Below the pieces are notes generated by a model that was not told where the DNA came from, ran no database searches, and was given only the letters and a program-made list of their open reading frames with translations. From Bacteroidales bacterium (GTDB lineage: Bacteria; Bacteroidota; Bacteroidia; Bacteroidales; UBA932): a DNA stretch of 64,000 bases. Both the position numbers and the translations under genes were made by a program. Positions 32,985 to 41,286 of this stretch are shown one piece after another. Position 1 is the first letter of the stretch. Each line of letters begins with the position of its first letter. Location of the stretch: NCBI GenBank assembly GCA_017962235.1, contig JAGCVS010000010.1:1-64000 (forward strand). Reading direction: 5' to 3'.

Positions 32985-34022
32985 TTAAATCAACTGCATC
33001 CCGTGGGCCTTGCAGGCGGCGCGCATGTCGTCCGGCCAGATGCTGGCCTGGATCTCTCCAATGTGCCCCTTGCGAAGCAGGAACATGCACAGCCGGCTCT
33101 GTCCGATACCGCCGCCGGTGCTTTGCGGAAGGGCTCCGGAGAGCAGCCTCTGATGGAAGTAGAGCTGGGAACGACGCTCCTGATGGCTGATGCCAAGCTG
33201 GCGGTGGAGCGCCTCCGCATCCACGCGGATGCCCATGGAAGAAATCTCAAATGCGCTCTCCAGAACGGGGTTCCAGAGCAGTATGTCGCCGTTCAGGCCG
33301 GCCAGGCCGTTCTCTGCAACGGTGCTCCAGTCGTCATAGTCCGGGGCGCGGCCGTCGTGCGGCTTGCCGTCTGAAAGGGCGCCGCCGATACCTATCACGA
33401 ACACCGCCCCGTACTTGCGGGTGATGGCGTTCTCGCGCTCCTTGGGGGAGAGGCCGGGGTACATATCCAGAAGCTCCTGAGCATGGATGTAAGTGATCTT
33501 CTCCGGCAGTATCGGGGTTATTGCGGGATACTTCTCGTATACCATATATTCGGTTTGCAGCAGCACGTTGTAGATGCCGTCCACCTTGCCCTTGAGATAG
33601 TCCAGGGTGCGCTCGCTGTGTCCCATCACAGCTTCCCAGTCCCACTGGTCCACATACAAGGAGTGGAGGTTGTCCAACTCCTCGTCCGGGCGGATGGCGT
33701 TCATATCTGTGTAGATGCCATAGCCACGGGGAATCTTATACTCCGCAAGCGTCATCCTCTTCCACTTTGCAAGCGAGTGGACTATCTCAGCCCGCTCGTC
33801 GTTCATGTCGCCTATTGCAAAGGTCACCGGCCGCTCCACGCCGTTGAGGTCGTCGTTAATACCCAGGCCGCTCTTCACGAACAGCGGCGCTGTGACGCGC
33901 CTTAGCCTCAGCTGAGACGCCAGACACTGCTGGAAGAAATCCTTTATGCTCTTGATGGCCTGCTCTGTCTGTGGCAGCGTAAGCAGCGCCTTGTAATCCT
34001 TGGGAAGAACCAGTTTGCTCAT
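32985..34022 (-). CDS. asnA: Aspartate-ammonia ligase
   Basis: A 345-residue class II tRNA-synthetase-like enzyme that makes asparagine from aspartate, ammonia and ATP. Signature segments are LGINDDLNGVERPVTF (about 58-73), the KWKRMTLAEY region (about 86-95), SLYVDQWDWE (about 120) and GGGIGQSRLCMFLL (about 305). I use the ATG of MSKLVLPKDY at 34022. The longer frame starts with a TTG that lies in the -7 box (34041-34048). Length is slightly above E. coli AsnA (330). Confidence 0.96.
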   Translation of the reverse strand: MSKLVLPKDYKALLTLPQTEQAIKSIKDFFQQCLASQLRLRRVTAPLFVKSGLGINDDLNGVERPVTFAIGDMNDERAEIVHSLAKWKRMTLAEYKIPRGYGIYTDMNAIRPDEELDNLHSLYVDQWDWEAVMGHSERTLDYLKGKVDGIYNVLLQTEYMVYEKYPAITPILPEKITYIHAQELLDMYPGLSPKERENAITRKYGAVFVIGIGGALSDGKPHDGRAPDYDDWSTVAENGLAGLNGDILLWNPVLESAFEISSMGIRVDAEALHRQLGISHQERRSQLYFHQRLLSGALPQSTGGGIGQSRLCMFLLRKGHIGEIQASIWPDDMRAACKAHGMQLI

Positions 34023-34040
34023 AATAGGGGCGTTTTGTGG

Positions 34041-34048
34041 CAAAGATA
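34041..34048 (-). promoter_or_regulatory. Promoter of asnA
   Basis: Minus-strand TATCTTTG is a perfect TAnnTTTG box 18 bases before the asnA ATG. No properly spaced -33 TTTG is seen. Confidence 0.55.
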
Positions 34049-34067
34049 ATCGTTTTGCGCAAATGCG

Positions 34068-34748
34068 CTATTCCTCTTTCAGCAGATTGGGGCGGAGGAG
34101 GCGGGTGCGCTCCAGAGCCTGCTCGTCTTGCCAGGCTTTGATGAGCTTGGGGTTGCCGGAGAGCAAAACGTCGGGCACTTTCCAGCCGTTGAAATCGGCG
34201 GGGCGGGTGTATACGGGGGGCGAGAGGAGGCCGTCCTGGAAGGAGTCGGACAAGGCGCTGGTCTCGTCGCCTATGGCGCCGGGGATGAGGCGCACGGCGG
34301 CGTCCACAATTATGGCGGCGGGGATTTCGCCACCGCTGAGCACATAGTCGCCCACCGATATTTCGCGCGTAATCAGGTGTTCGCGGATGCGGTGGTCGAT
34401 GCCTTTGTAGTGTCCGCAGAGGATAATCACGTTCTGCATGCAGGAGATTTCGTTGGCATCGCCCTGGTCCAGAATCTTGCCGTCCGGCGAGGTGTAGATT
34501 ATCTCGTCGTAGTCACGTTCGCTCTTGAGGTGGTTTATCAGGTTGAAAACCGGCTCTATCTTCATCACCATGCCGGCGTCACCGCCAAAAGCGTAATCGT
34601 CTATCTGCTTGTAATTTCCGCTGCCCCAGTCGTGCAGGTTGTGAACGAATATCTCTACCAGGCCCTTGTCGCGGGCCCTTTTCACGATTGAATAGTTCAG
34701 CGGGCTTTCCAGAAGCTCCGGTACGGCGGTGATAATATCGAATCTCAT
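34068..34748 (-). CDS. trmD: tRNA (guanine-N1)-methyltransferase
   Basis: A 226-residue SPOUT methyltransferase that methylates G37 of tRNAs using S-adenosylmethionine. The deep-knot motifs are present: [11 protein letters not shown] (about 52-62), [12 protein letters not shown] (about 110-121) and [15 protein letters not shown] (about 131-145). I start at [11 protein letters not shown] (34748), which lies a few bases after a TATTTTTG box, so the transcript is nearly leaderless. The usual rpsP-rimM-trmD-rplS context is absent, as is common in Bacteroidetes. Confidence 0.96.
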   Translation of the reverse strand: MRFDIITAVPELLESPLNYSIVKRARDKGLVEIFVHNLHDWGSGNYKQIDDYAFGGDAGMVMKIEPVFNLINHLKSERDYDEIIYTSPDGKILDQGDANEISCMQNVIILCGHYKGIDHRIREHLITREISVGDYVLSGGEIPAAIIVDAAVRLIPGAIGDETSALSDSFQDGLLSPPVYTRPADFNGWKVPDVLLSGNPKLIKAWQDEQALERTRLLRPNLLKEE

Positions 34749-34754
34749 AATGCA

Positions 34755-34762
34755 CAAAAATA
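34755..34762 (-). promoter_or_regulatory. Promoter of trmD (near-leaderless)
   Basis: Minus-strand TATTTTTG matches TAnnTTTG and ends 6 bases before the ATG at 34748. Confidence 0.55.
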
Positions 34763-34772
34763 GGAATAAAAC

Positions 34773-34801
34773 TTTGGTTTTAAGATTTTTTTCTAACTTC
34801 G
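34773..34801 (+). promoter_or_regulatory. Possible promoter of the DUF349-yidC-yggS operon
   Basis: TTTG (34773-34776) and TAACTTCG (34794-34801, one mismatch) are separated by 17 bases, a little short of the usual 19-21. Confidence 0.4.
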
Positions 34802-34832
34802 CCTTTCAGTGTATACTTAAAACAAAGAATCA

Positions 34833-36842
34833 ATGAGTGATGACCTTAACAAGATTGTTCCCGAGGAGGTTACCCCCGTGCAGGAGCAGTCGACTGCCGG
34901 CCCCGAGCCGATTATTGAAGAGAAAGTTTTAGAAACTGTAGCGGAAGCAGAGGAGAAGCCCGTTGCGGAAGAGGCCCCCGTTGCAGAGGAGGCGCCCGTT
35001 GTGGAAGAGAAACCTGTTGAGGAGGAGAAGCCCGTAGAGGAAGAGAAACCCCAGCCCGCTGCAGAAGAGCACGATATAGATTTCTCCGAGAAGAGCATTA
35101 AAGAGCTTGTGGATACCCTCAAAGAGTATGTAGACAACGCCGATATCCGCTCTCTCAACAAATATGCAGAGGTCATCAAGGCTTGCTTCTACAAGACTCT
35201 CAAGAAAGAGAAGATAGCCATGGGCTTTGACGAGATGGCTGCCGAGGCTGCCGGCGAACACGAGGCACCCGAAGCACCGGAGGCAAATGAGGCACCGGAA
35301 GCTGCAGAAGAGGCTGCATCCAACAACCCGTTTGCAGAGATAGAGCGTGGCTTCAAGGCGATTTACGCCAAGTATCGCACCATGCGCGCCGATTTCCTGA
35401 ACGAGCAGAACAGCAAGCGTGAGGAGAACTTTGAAGCCAAGAGCAAGATTCTGCAGGAGCTCAAGACCCTGGTGGAGGAGCCTGGCGATTTGAGCGCCGC
35501 TTACCCTCGCTTCCGCGAGCTGCAGAACACCTGGCGCACCATCGGTGCAGTGCCCCCCGCAAAGGCAAAGGACCTGTACGACTCCTATTATCATAACGTG
35601 GAGCTCTTCTACGATTTTGTGAAGATCAACAACGAGCTCCGCGAGATGGATTTCAAGAAGAATCTTGAGGCCAAGGAGCAGCTCTGCCAGAAGGCGGAGG
35701 AGCTGGCTGCCAGCGAAAACAGCGTGCAGTCTTTCCGCGCCCTTCAGAAACTGCACGAGGAGTGGAAGGAGCTGGGACCCGTGGCTAAGGAGATGCGCGA
35801 GCAGATCTGGGACCGCTTCAAAGCTGCCACCGCGATAATCAACAAGAAATATCAGGCTTATTTCGAGACTGCAAAAGAGAAGCAGGTGGCCAACCTCAAG
35901 GCCAAGACTGAGCTTTGCGAGAAGGCGGAGGCCATTGCAAATTCAGAGCTGACCGCCTCCAGCAACTGGTCGCAGCTGAGCGCCGCGATGCAGGAGCTGC
36001 AGAAGGAGTGGCGCACCATCGGCTTTGCCGTAAAGAAAGAGAACGACCGCATATACGAGCGCTTCCGCGCATCTTGCGACAAGTTCTTCAACGCCAAGAA
36101 GCAGTTCCATGCCGATTTCAAAGACCAGCTGGCTGCAAACCTGGCCAAGAAAGAGGAGCTTTGCGAGAAGGCAGAGGCCGTGAAAGACAGCGAAGACTGG
36201 AAGAAGACCTCAGACATACTTATCAGCCTGCAGAAGCAGTGGAAAGAGATAGGCCCCGTTCCCAAAAAGAAATCGGATCAGGTATGGGCCCGCTTCCGTG
36301 CCGCTTGCGACGCATTCTTCGATAATAAAGACAAGCATTCCGGCGGCAAGGGCGCCAGCTTCAACGAGAATCTGGCTGCCAAGAAAGAGCTGATTGCCGC
36401 TATCGGCGCATACGAGCTCTCCGGAGACCACGATGCCGATATCCAGGCTATGCGCGACTTCCAGGCAAAATGGCGCGAGATAGGCTTCATCCCCATCAAG
36501 GAGAAGGAGAAGATTCAGAACGCATACCGCGATGCCATCAAAGAGAAGTTCGGCGAACTTGCAGCAGAAGAGCGTCCGGCACGCCGCGGCCGCGAAGAGC
36601 GCCGCAGCTTTGCTCCGCGTCAGCTCACAGAGAAGGACAAGCTTATCCAGGATTATGTGAAGCTGGAGCAGGACATCGCAACTTGGGAGAACAACATCGG
36701 CTTCTTTGAAAAGTCCAAGAATGCAGAGGCGCTTATCGGCGACTTCCGCGCCAAGATAGACCAGGCTAAGGCAGATCTGGCGGCGCTGGAGACCAAGATC
36801 AAGGCGATGACCAAGGCAGAGGAATCGGAGAACGAAGCATAA
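34833..36842 (+). CDS. DUF349 repeat protein with acidic N-terminus
   Basis: A 669-residue soluble protein. Residues about 1-85 are Glu/Pro/Val-rich with repeated EEKPV and EEAPV units, and a second acidic Ala-rich stretch lies near 135-165. Five DUF349 repeats follow, each with the W(R/K)xIGxxP core, at Trp positions of about 233, 310, 392, 469 and 546. The end (about 600-669) is coiled coil. DUF349 proteins are helical and conserved in Bacteroidetes and Actinobacteria, but their role is not established. It precedes yidC by 12 bases, so a link to envelope biogenesis is only contextual. Confidence 0.9.
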   Translation: MSDDLNKIVPEEVTPVQEQSTAGPEPIIEEKVLETVAEAEEKPVAEEAPVAEEAPVVEEKPVEEEKPVEEEKPQPAAEEHDIDFSEKSIKELVDTLKEYVDNADIRSLNKYAEVIKACFYKTLKKEKIAMGFDEMAAEAAGEHEAPEAPEANEAPEAAEEAASNNPFAEIERGFKAIYAKYRTMRADFLNEQNSKREENFEAKSKILQELKTLVEEPGDLSAAYPRFRELQNTWRTIGAVPPAKAKDLYDSYYHNVELFYDFVKINNELREMDFKKNLEAKEQLCQKAEELAASENSVQSFRALQKLHEEWKELGPVAKEMREQIWDRFKAATAIINKKYQAYFETAKEKQVANLKAKTELCEKAEAIANSELTASSNWSQLSAAMQELQKEWRTIGFAVKKENDRIYERFRASCDKFFNAKKQFHADFKDQLAANLAKKEELCEKAEAVKDSEDWKKTSDILISLQKQWKEIGPVPKKKSDQVWARFRAACDAFFDNKDKHSGGKGASFNENLAAKKELIAAIGAYELSGDHDADIQAMRDFQAKWREIGFIPIKEKEKIQNAYRDAIKEKFGELAAEERPARRGREERRSFAPRQLTEKDKLIQDYVKLEQDIATWENNIGFFEKSKNAEALIGDFRAKIDQAKADLAALETKIKAMTKAEESENEA

Positions 36843-36854
36843 GGGGAGTTTTTA

Positions 36855-38717
36855 ATGAACAAACAGAGTCTTTTAGGATTTGCGCTGATCGGCGTGGTTT
36901 TGTTGCTGTTCAGCTGGTACAATACAAAACAATTCGAGAAACAGAAAAGGGCGCAGTTCGTGCAGGATTCGCTGGCCAGAGTAGAGGCGGCTAGATATGC
37001 CGACTCGCTGGCTGCGGCGCAGCCCGAACTAATGGCTGCCGATACACTTTCAGAGGCGCAGCCGGAGGCACAGGGGCAGATATACCGCACCCAGTCGCTC
37101 AACGACATGGCCTTCAACGGCGAAGAGGAGCTGGTATACCTTGAGAACGACAACGTGAAGGTGGGCATCTCCACCCACGGCGGCCAGATTGCGGAGGTGC
37201 TGATCAAGAAGTATTTCAAATACGACAGCACCGCCCTCTATCTGATACCTAAGGGCGCCAGCAGCTTTGACGTGGAACTGGATGCCGGGCAGTACATCAA
37301 CACCACAGATTTCAACTATCAGCTTGTGGCGGTCAGCGACCAGAGCGTCACCATGCGCCTCTATGCCGATGCGGACTCTTACATAGAGAACACCTACACC
37401 CTGATGCCCGACAGCTACGACGTGGGCTTTGATATGCACTTTGTGGCGATGGACGCCATTATCCCGCGCTCGTCGTCGCAGTGCAAGATAACCTGGACGC
37501 TGGACATGCCGCGTCTGGAGAAGGGTTACACCAATGAGAAGAACTACTCTGCGGTGGCGTTCCGCTACAGCGGCGCGGACAAGATCAAGCAGATACAGCT
37601 GCGCAAGGATTCGGGTCGTGAAAGCCTGGCCGGCAGTGTGAGCTGGGTGGCTTTCAAACAGCAGTTCTTCTCTGCAATCCTCTATGCTACAGACGGTTTC
37701 TCCGGCGGCGATGTCGCCGTAAAGACCTATCCTGAAGAGGACCCGCAGCAGCGTTTGTTCGCGGCAGGTGCATCCCTCACCGCAGATTACGGCGCCAAGG
37801 GGGCCGATTTCACCCGCAGCTTCGAGTTCAACTTCACCCCCAACCACTACCCGGTGCTCAAGGGGTACGACCGCAAATACGACAAGCTTCTGCCGCTGGG
37901 CGGCTGGCTGGTGGGCTCGATATGTAAGTATGTAATCATCCCGGTTTTCAACTGGCTCAACAAGTATATCAGCAGTTACGGTCTCATTATCCTGCTGCTC
38001 ACCATCCTAATCAAGCTGGTAATCTCGCCGTTCACCATCAAGAGCTACGAGTCCACCGCCAAGATGAAGGTGCTGCAGCCGGAGATAGAGAAGATCAACG
38101 CCAAGTATTCCAAGGAGGCCGACGCCATGAAAAAGCAGCAGGCCACCATGGACTTGTACAAGAAGAGCGGGGTGAGCATGTTTGGCGGCTGCCTGCCGGT
38201 ATTGCTGCAGTTCCCCATACTGTATGCGATGTTCCGCTTCTTCCCGGCCAGTTTTGAGCTGCGTCAGCAGAGTTTCCTCTGGGCGCAGGACCTCTCTACA
38301 TACGATTCCATCCTGGACTTTGGCTTCCGCATCCCGATGTACGGCAACCATATCTCGCTGTTCGCACTGCTCATGGGTATCTCAATGTTCGTGTACGGCA
38401 AGATGACCGCCGGCGCCACCAAGGCGCAGAACCAGCAGATGCCGGGCATGCAGTTCATGACGGTATGGATGATGCCTATTTTCATGGTGCTGTTGTGTAA
38501 CAACTTCTCCGCCGGCCTTAACTACTATTACTTCCTATCCAACCTGATTACTATCGGCCAAAACTGGTTCATCCGCAAGTACATGGTTAGCGAAGAGAAG
38601 CTCAAGGCGCAGATTGCAAAGAAAACTGCAGAGGCCAAGGCTCCCAAGAAGTCCAAGTTCGCTCAGCGTCTGGAAGAGGCTTACAAGATGCAGCAACAGC
38701 AGCAAAAGAAGCGCTAA
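36855..38717 (+). CDS. yidC: Membrane protein insertase YidC
   Basis: A 620-residue inner-membrane insertase. One N-terminal TM segment (about 5-22) is followed by a large periplasmic P1 domain (about 75-340). The conserved insertase core starts near 365 (YGLIILLLTILIKLVISPFT) and includes a Lys-rich cytosolic hairpin (KMKVLQPEIEKINAKYSKEA), GCLPVLLQFPILYAMF and AGLNYYYFLSNL. The tail is basic and Gln-rich (QQQQKKR), which can contact ribosomes. It inserts Sec-dependent and independent membrane proteins. It shares an operon with the DUF349 gene and yggS (2-base gap). Confidence 0.97.
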   Translation: MNKQSLLGFALIGVVLLLFSWYNTKQFEKQKRAQFVQDSLARVEAARYADSLAAAQPELMAADTLSEAQPEAQGQIYRTQSLNDMAFNGEEELVYLENDNVKVGISTHGGQIAEVLIKKYFKYDSTALYLIPKGASSFDVELDAGQYINTTDFNYQLVAVSDQSVTMRLYADADSYIENTYTLMPDSYDVGFDMHFVAMDAIIPRSSSQCKITWTLDMPRLEKGYTNEKNYSAVAFRYSGADKIKQIQLRKDSGRESLAGSVSWVAFKQQFFSAILYATDGFSGGDVAVKTYPEEDPQQRLFAAGASLTADYGAKGADFTRSFEFNFTPNHYPVLKGYDRKYDKLLPLGGWLVGSICKYVIIPVFNWLNKYISSYGLIILLLTILIKLVISPFTIKSYESTAKMKVLQPEIEKINAKYSKEADAMKKQQATMDLYKKSGVSMFGGCLPVLLQFPILYAMFRFFPASFELRQQSFLWAQDLSTYDSILDFGFRIPMYGNHISLFALLMGISMFVYGKMTAGATKAQNQQMPGMQFMTVWMMPIFMVLLCNNFSAGLNYYYFLSNLITIGQNWFIRKYMVSEEKLKAQIAKKTAEAKAPKKSKFAQRLEEAYKMQQQQQKKR

Positions 38718-38719
38718 GG

Positions 38720-39349
38720 ATGGCTGTCGCTAGCAATCTGTTACGACTTCTGGAAGAGATACCGTCCGGCGTGAAGCTGGTGGCGGTGTCCAAGTTCAAG
38801 CCCGCTGAGGATATTATGGCGGCGTACACGGCCGGCCAGCGGCGCTTTGGCGAGAACCGTCCGCAGGAGCTGGCGGCCAAGGCTGCGGCGCTTCCTGCCG
38901 ACATAGAGTGGCACTTCATAGGCCACCTGCAGACCAACAAAATTAAGTTTGTGATACCGTATGCTACGCTGATAGAGTCGGTGGATTCGCTCCACCTGCT
39001 GGAGGCGATATCTGCAGCGGCGGTGGCGCAGGGCAGGGTGGCGGACTGTCTGCTGGAGGTGCATGTGGCTGCTGAGCAGTCCAAGGGAGGCTTTACTCCG
39101 GAAGAGGCGGTTGCGGTGGCCGCATCGGTTGCTGATTATCCCGGCGTTAGGCTGCGCGGCATCATGGCCATGGCCACCAACACTTCTGATATGGCGCGCG
39201 TGCGTGCCGACTTCCGCCGTGCCCGCGAGGTACAGCTATCCTGCGGCCTTCCGGAACTCTCCATGGGGATGAGCGGAGACTGGCGCATCGCCTGCGAAGA
39301 GGGCGCCACAATCATCCGTATCGGAAGCGCGATTTTCGGTTCTAGATAA
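38720..39349 (+). CDS. yggS: YggS family PLP homeostasis protein
   Basis: A 209-residue alanine-racemase-fold protein that binds pyridoxal phosphate through the Lys of LVAVSKFKP (about 19-27). Other signatures are FGENRPQEL (about 43), WHFIGHLQTNK (about 64) and LSMGMSGDW (about 181). It is thought to buffer PLP and influences amino acid pools, with no known catalytic reaction. It starts 2 bases after yidC, and its 3' end overlaps the convergent msrA fusion gene by 8 bases. Confidence 0.94.
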   Translation: MAVASNLLRLLEEIPSGVKLVAVSKFKPAEDIMAAYTAGQRRFGENRPQELAAKAAALPADIEWHFIGHLQTNKIKFVIPYATLIESVDSLHLLEAISAAAVAQGRVADCLLEVHVAAEQSKGGFTPEEAVAVAASVADYPGVRLRGIMAMATNTSDMARVRADFRRAREVQLSCGLPELSMGMSGDWRIACEEGATIIRIGSAIFGSR

Positions 39350-40292
39350 ATTCCACGATCAGTTCCAGCCATTTAGCATCTTCGGAATCGAAGGTGGCGA
39401 GGCGGTCGCTGTCTATGTCAAGGACGGCGGTGATGCGGCCGTCATGGTCGCGGACAGGTACAACTATTTCACTTTTTGAGGCGCTGCTGCAGGCGATATG
39501 GCCTGGGAACTGCTCCACGTCGGGAACCACTATGGTGCGGCGCTCTTTCCAGGCGGTGCCGCACACGCCGCGGCCGTGACTTATGCGAAGGCACGCGGGC
39601 GGGCCCTGGAAGGGGCCGAGTACCAGCTGCGCTGCACCAGATCCTAAGTCTGGCTTTGCAGTAGCAAATACTTCTGCTACGCGGTAGAACCCCGTCCAGA
39701 AGAAGCGCATCCCTTCATGGACAATGGCTGCAGTCTCTGCCATCCGGGCCACGGGGTCGGTCTCCTCTGCCAGATAGAGGCGGACCTTTTCGAATACTTT
39801 CAGGTATGCAAACGTCTTGAACGACAGGTGGCAGTAACCGCCCGGATTCTTGTCCAGATAATCCTGATGGTACTCTTCCGCACTGTAGAAGTTCTTTAAT
39901 GGTAGCAGTTCCGTTACGGGGTCGGCGCCGATGCGTTCGCTCTCGGCGGCAAAGGCGGCCTGCAGAACGGGCAGATCGGCTGCATCGGAATAATACACGC
40001 CGGTGCGGTACCGGGTGCCGCAGTCCTCGCCCTGGCGGTTCAGCGACAGCGGGTCTATAATCATGAAGAACAGCCGGCATAGGGTGGAGAGAGAAACCGA
40101 CTGAAGATTGTACTCCACGCGAACCGTCTCCGCAAAGCCGGTATCGTCTTTATAAACCTGCTCATAGGTGGGGTTTCCCAGATGACCGTTGGCATAGCCC
40201 GGCGTGGTTGCGGTCACCCCCGTGACCCCCTTGAAGAAGTGCTCCACGCCCCAGAAGCACCCGCCTGCGAAAAATATCTGTTTATGCTCCAT
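39342..40292 (-). CDS. msrA: Fusion of methionine-S-sulfoxide reductase (MsrA) and free Met-R-sulfoxide reductase (GAF)
   Basis: A 316-residue fusion. Residues about 1-165 are MsrA with the catalytic GGCFWGVEHFF motif (Cys about 11), GYANG and the EEYHQDYLDKNPGGYC end. Residues about 172-316 are a GAF-type free methionine-R-sulfoxide reductase with LVLGPFQGPPACLRI, GRGVCGTAW and the HIACSSASKSE Cys region. It would repair both S-sulfoxides and free Met-R-sulfoxide. I start at MEHKQIFFAGG (40292), because the longer frame crosses the TACATTTG box. The GAF part carries about twelve unusual residues (about 209-221), partly encoded by a 25-base copy of tRNA-Leu sequence. Confidence 0.9.
   Translation of the reverse strand: MEHKQIFFAGGCFWGVEHFFKGVTGVTATTPGYANGHLGNPTYEQVYKDDTGFAETVRVEYNLQSVSLSTLCRLFFMIIDPLSLNRQGEDCGTRYRTGVYYSDAADLPVLQAAFAAESERIGADPVTELLPLKNFYSAEEYHQDYLDKNPGGYCHLSFKTFAYLKVFEKVRLYLAEETDPVARMAETAAIVHEGMRFFWTGFYRVAEVFATAKPDLGSGAAQLVLGPFQGPPACLRISHGRGVCGTAWKERRTIVVPDVEQFPGHIACSSASKSEIVVPVRDHDGRITAVLDIDSDRLATFDSEDAKWLELIVEFI
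39632..39656. repeat. 25-base exact copy of part of tRNA-Leu inside a coding gene
   Basis: These 25 bases are identical to 9600-9624, which cover the anticodon arm and adjoining variable-arm bases of tRNA-Leu (TAG), in the same orientation. They are read in frame as part of the fRMsr domain (KPDLGSGA). Confidence 0.85.
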
Positions 40293-40309
40293 ATCGTACC
40301 TTCTGTACG

Positions 40310-40317
40310 CAAATGTA
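40310..40317 (-). promoter_or_regulatory. Promoter of the msrA fusion gene
   Basis: Minus-strand TACATTTG is a perfect TAnnTTTG box 17 bases before the ATG at 40292. It is divergent from the ABC ATPase promoter 14 bases away. Confidence 0.55.
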
Positions 40318-40331
40318 GCAAAGAAAATGAT

Positions 40332-40339
40332 TATCTTTG
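40332..40339 (+). promoter_or_regulatory. Promoter of the ABC ATPase gene
   Basis: TATCTTTG matches TAnnTTTG exactly and gives a leader of about 13 bases to the ATG at 40357. Confidence 0.55.
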
Positions 40340-40356
40340 ATGTCGTAATAACTAAG

Positions 40357-41127
40357 ATGGCAAGCAGCATCACAATAAGCGTCAAAGACCTCTCTATAGG
40401 CTATCCCGGAAAGCACTCCGTGAAAACAGTGACGGAGGGCATCTCCGACACCCTGCAAAGCGGGGAACTGACCTGTCTGCTGGGAGAAAACGGAGCCGGC
40501 AAGTCCACTCTGCTGCGCACTCTGGCTGGTTTCCAGCCGCCGGTTAATGGCGAGATAGACATACTGGGCAAACCTCTCAAATCATACAGTAACAAAGACC
40601 TTGCGCGGGTTATAAGCGTGGTGCTTACAGAGCGTACCGTGCTGCAGAATATGACTGTGGAAGAGCTGGTTGGATTGGGCCGCACCCCTTACACCGGATT
40701 CTGGGGCACTCTGTCAGAAACGGATGTCAAAAAAGTGGACGAGGCTCTGGAGATGGTGGGCATCTCCGCGCTCAAGCAGCGCCAGATCCAGACCCTATCA
40801 GACGGAGAACGGCAAAAGGTGATGATAGCCAAGGCCCTGGCGCAGGAAACGCCCATAATCTTCCTGGACGAGCCCACTGCGTTTCTGGACTACCCAAGCA
40901 AAGTGGAAATTCTGAAACTGCTCCACCGCCTCTCGCGAGAGCAGGACAAGACCATCTTCATTTCTACCCACGACCTGGAACTGGCACTTCAGATTGCCGA
41001 CCGGCTATGGCTGATGGGCAAAGGCCGCGGCGTTGTCACTGGCCCTCCACAGCAGCTCATACAAGACGGTACGCTGGAAAGTTACCTCTGCCTCCCGGGC
41101 ATTAGTACTGTCACGAAGACAAACTAA
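40357..41127 (+). CDS. Siderophore/cobalamin-type ABC transporter ATPase (FecE/BtuD-like), orphan
   Basis: A 256-residue ATPase with Walker A LLGENGAGKSTLL (about 44-56), Q-loop region VLTERTVLQN, signature LSDGERQK (about 148), Walker B PIIFLDEPTA (about 166) and the H-loop STHD. It is closest to FecE/FhuC/BtuD ATPases for iron complexes, heme or cobalamin. Neither a FecCD permease nor a binding protein is adjacent, so partners must be elsewhere or lost. I use the ATG at 40357, because the longer frame runs back through the promoter and the opposing msrA gene. The signature LSDGE differs slightly from LSGGE. Confidence 0.88.
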   Translation: MASSITISVKDLSIGYPGKHSVKTVTEGISDTLQSGELTCLLGENGAGKSTLLRTLAGFQPPVNGEIDILGKPLKSYSNKDLARVISVVLTERTVLQNMTVEELVGLGRTPYTGFWGTLSETDVKKVDEALEMVGISALKQRQIQTLSDGERQKVMIAKALAQETPIIFLDEPTAFLDYPSKVEILKLLHRLSREQDKTIFISTHDLELALQIADRLWLMGKGRGVVTGPPQQLIQDGTLESYLCLPGISTVTKTN

Positions 41128-41223
41128 GTCTTACCACGGCGTCTTCGTGACGCTAAATCCAGCCAAAATGGGATTATTGCTGCCACGAGGATAAGTTAGT
41201 ACCTCGCACTTCGTCTTCGTGAC
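41110..41223. repeat. Three copies of an 11-base GTCTTCGTGAC element
   Basis: The element occurs inverted at 41110-41120 (inside the ABC gene 3' end), direct at 41141-41151 and direct at 41213-41223. The first two can form an 11-bp stem around a 20-base loop that covers the ABC stop codon. No T run follows. Confidence 0.6.
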
Positions 41224-41237
41224 AGACAGAAATAAGA

Positions 41238-41267
41238 AAAGGCTACCGGAGAATTCCAATAGCCTTT
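41238..41267. terminator. Bidirectional terminator between the ABC gene and the decarboxylase operon
   Basis: AAAGGCTA (41238-41245) pairs with TAGCCTTT (41260-41267), with an inner GGAGAATTCC palindrome. A and T tracts lie on both sides, so it can end both convergent transcripts. Confidence 0.7.
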
Positions 41268-41286
41268 ATTATCGTAGATATACCGT

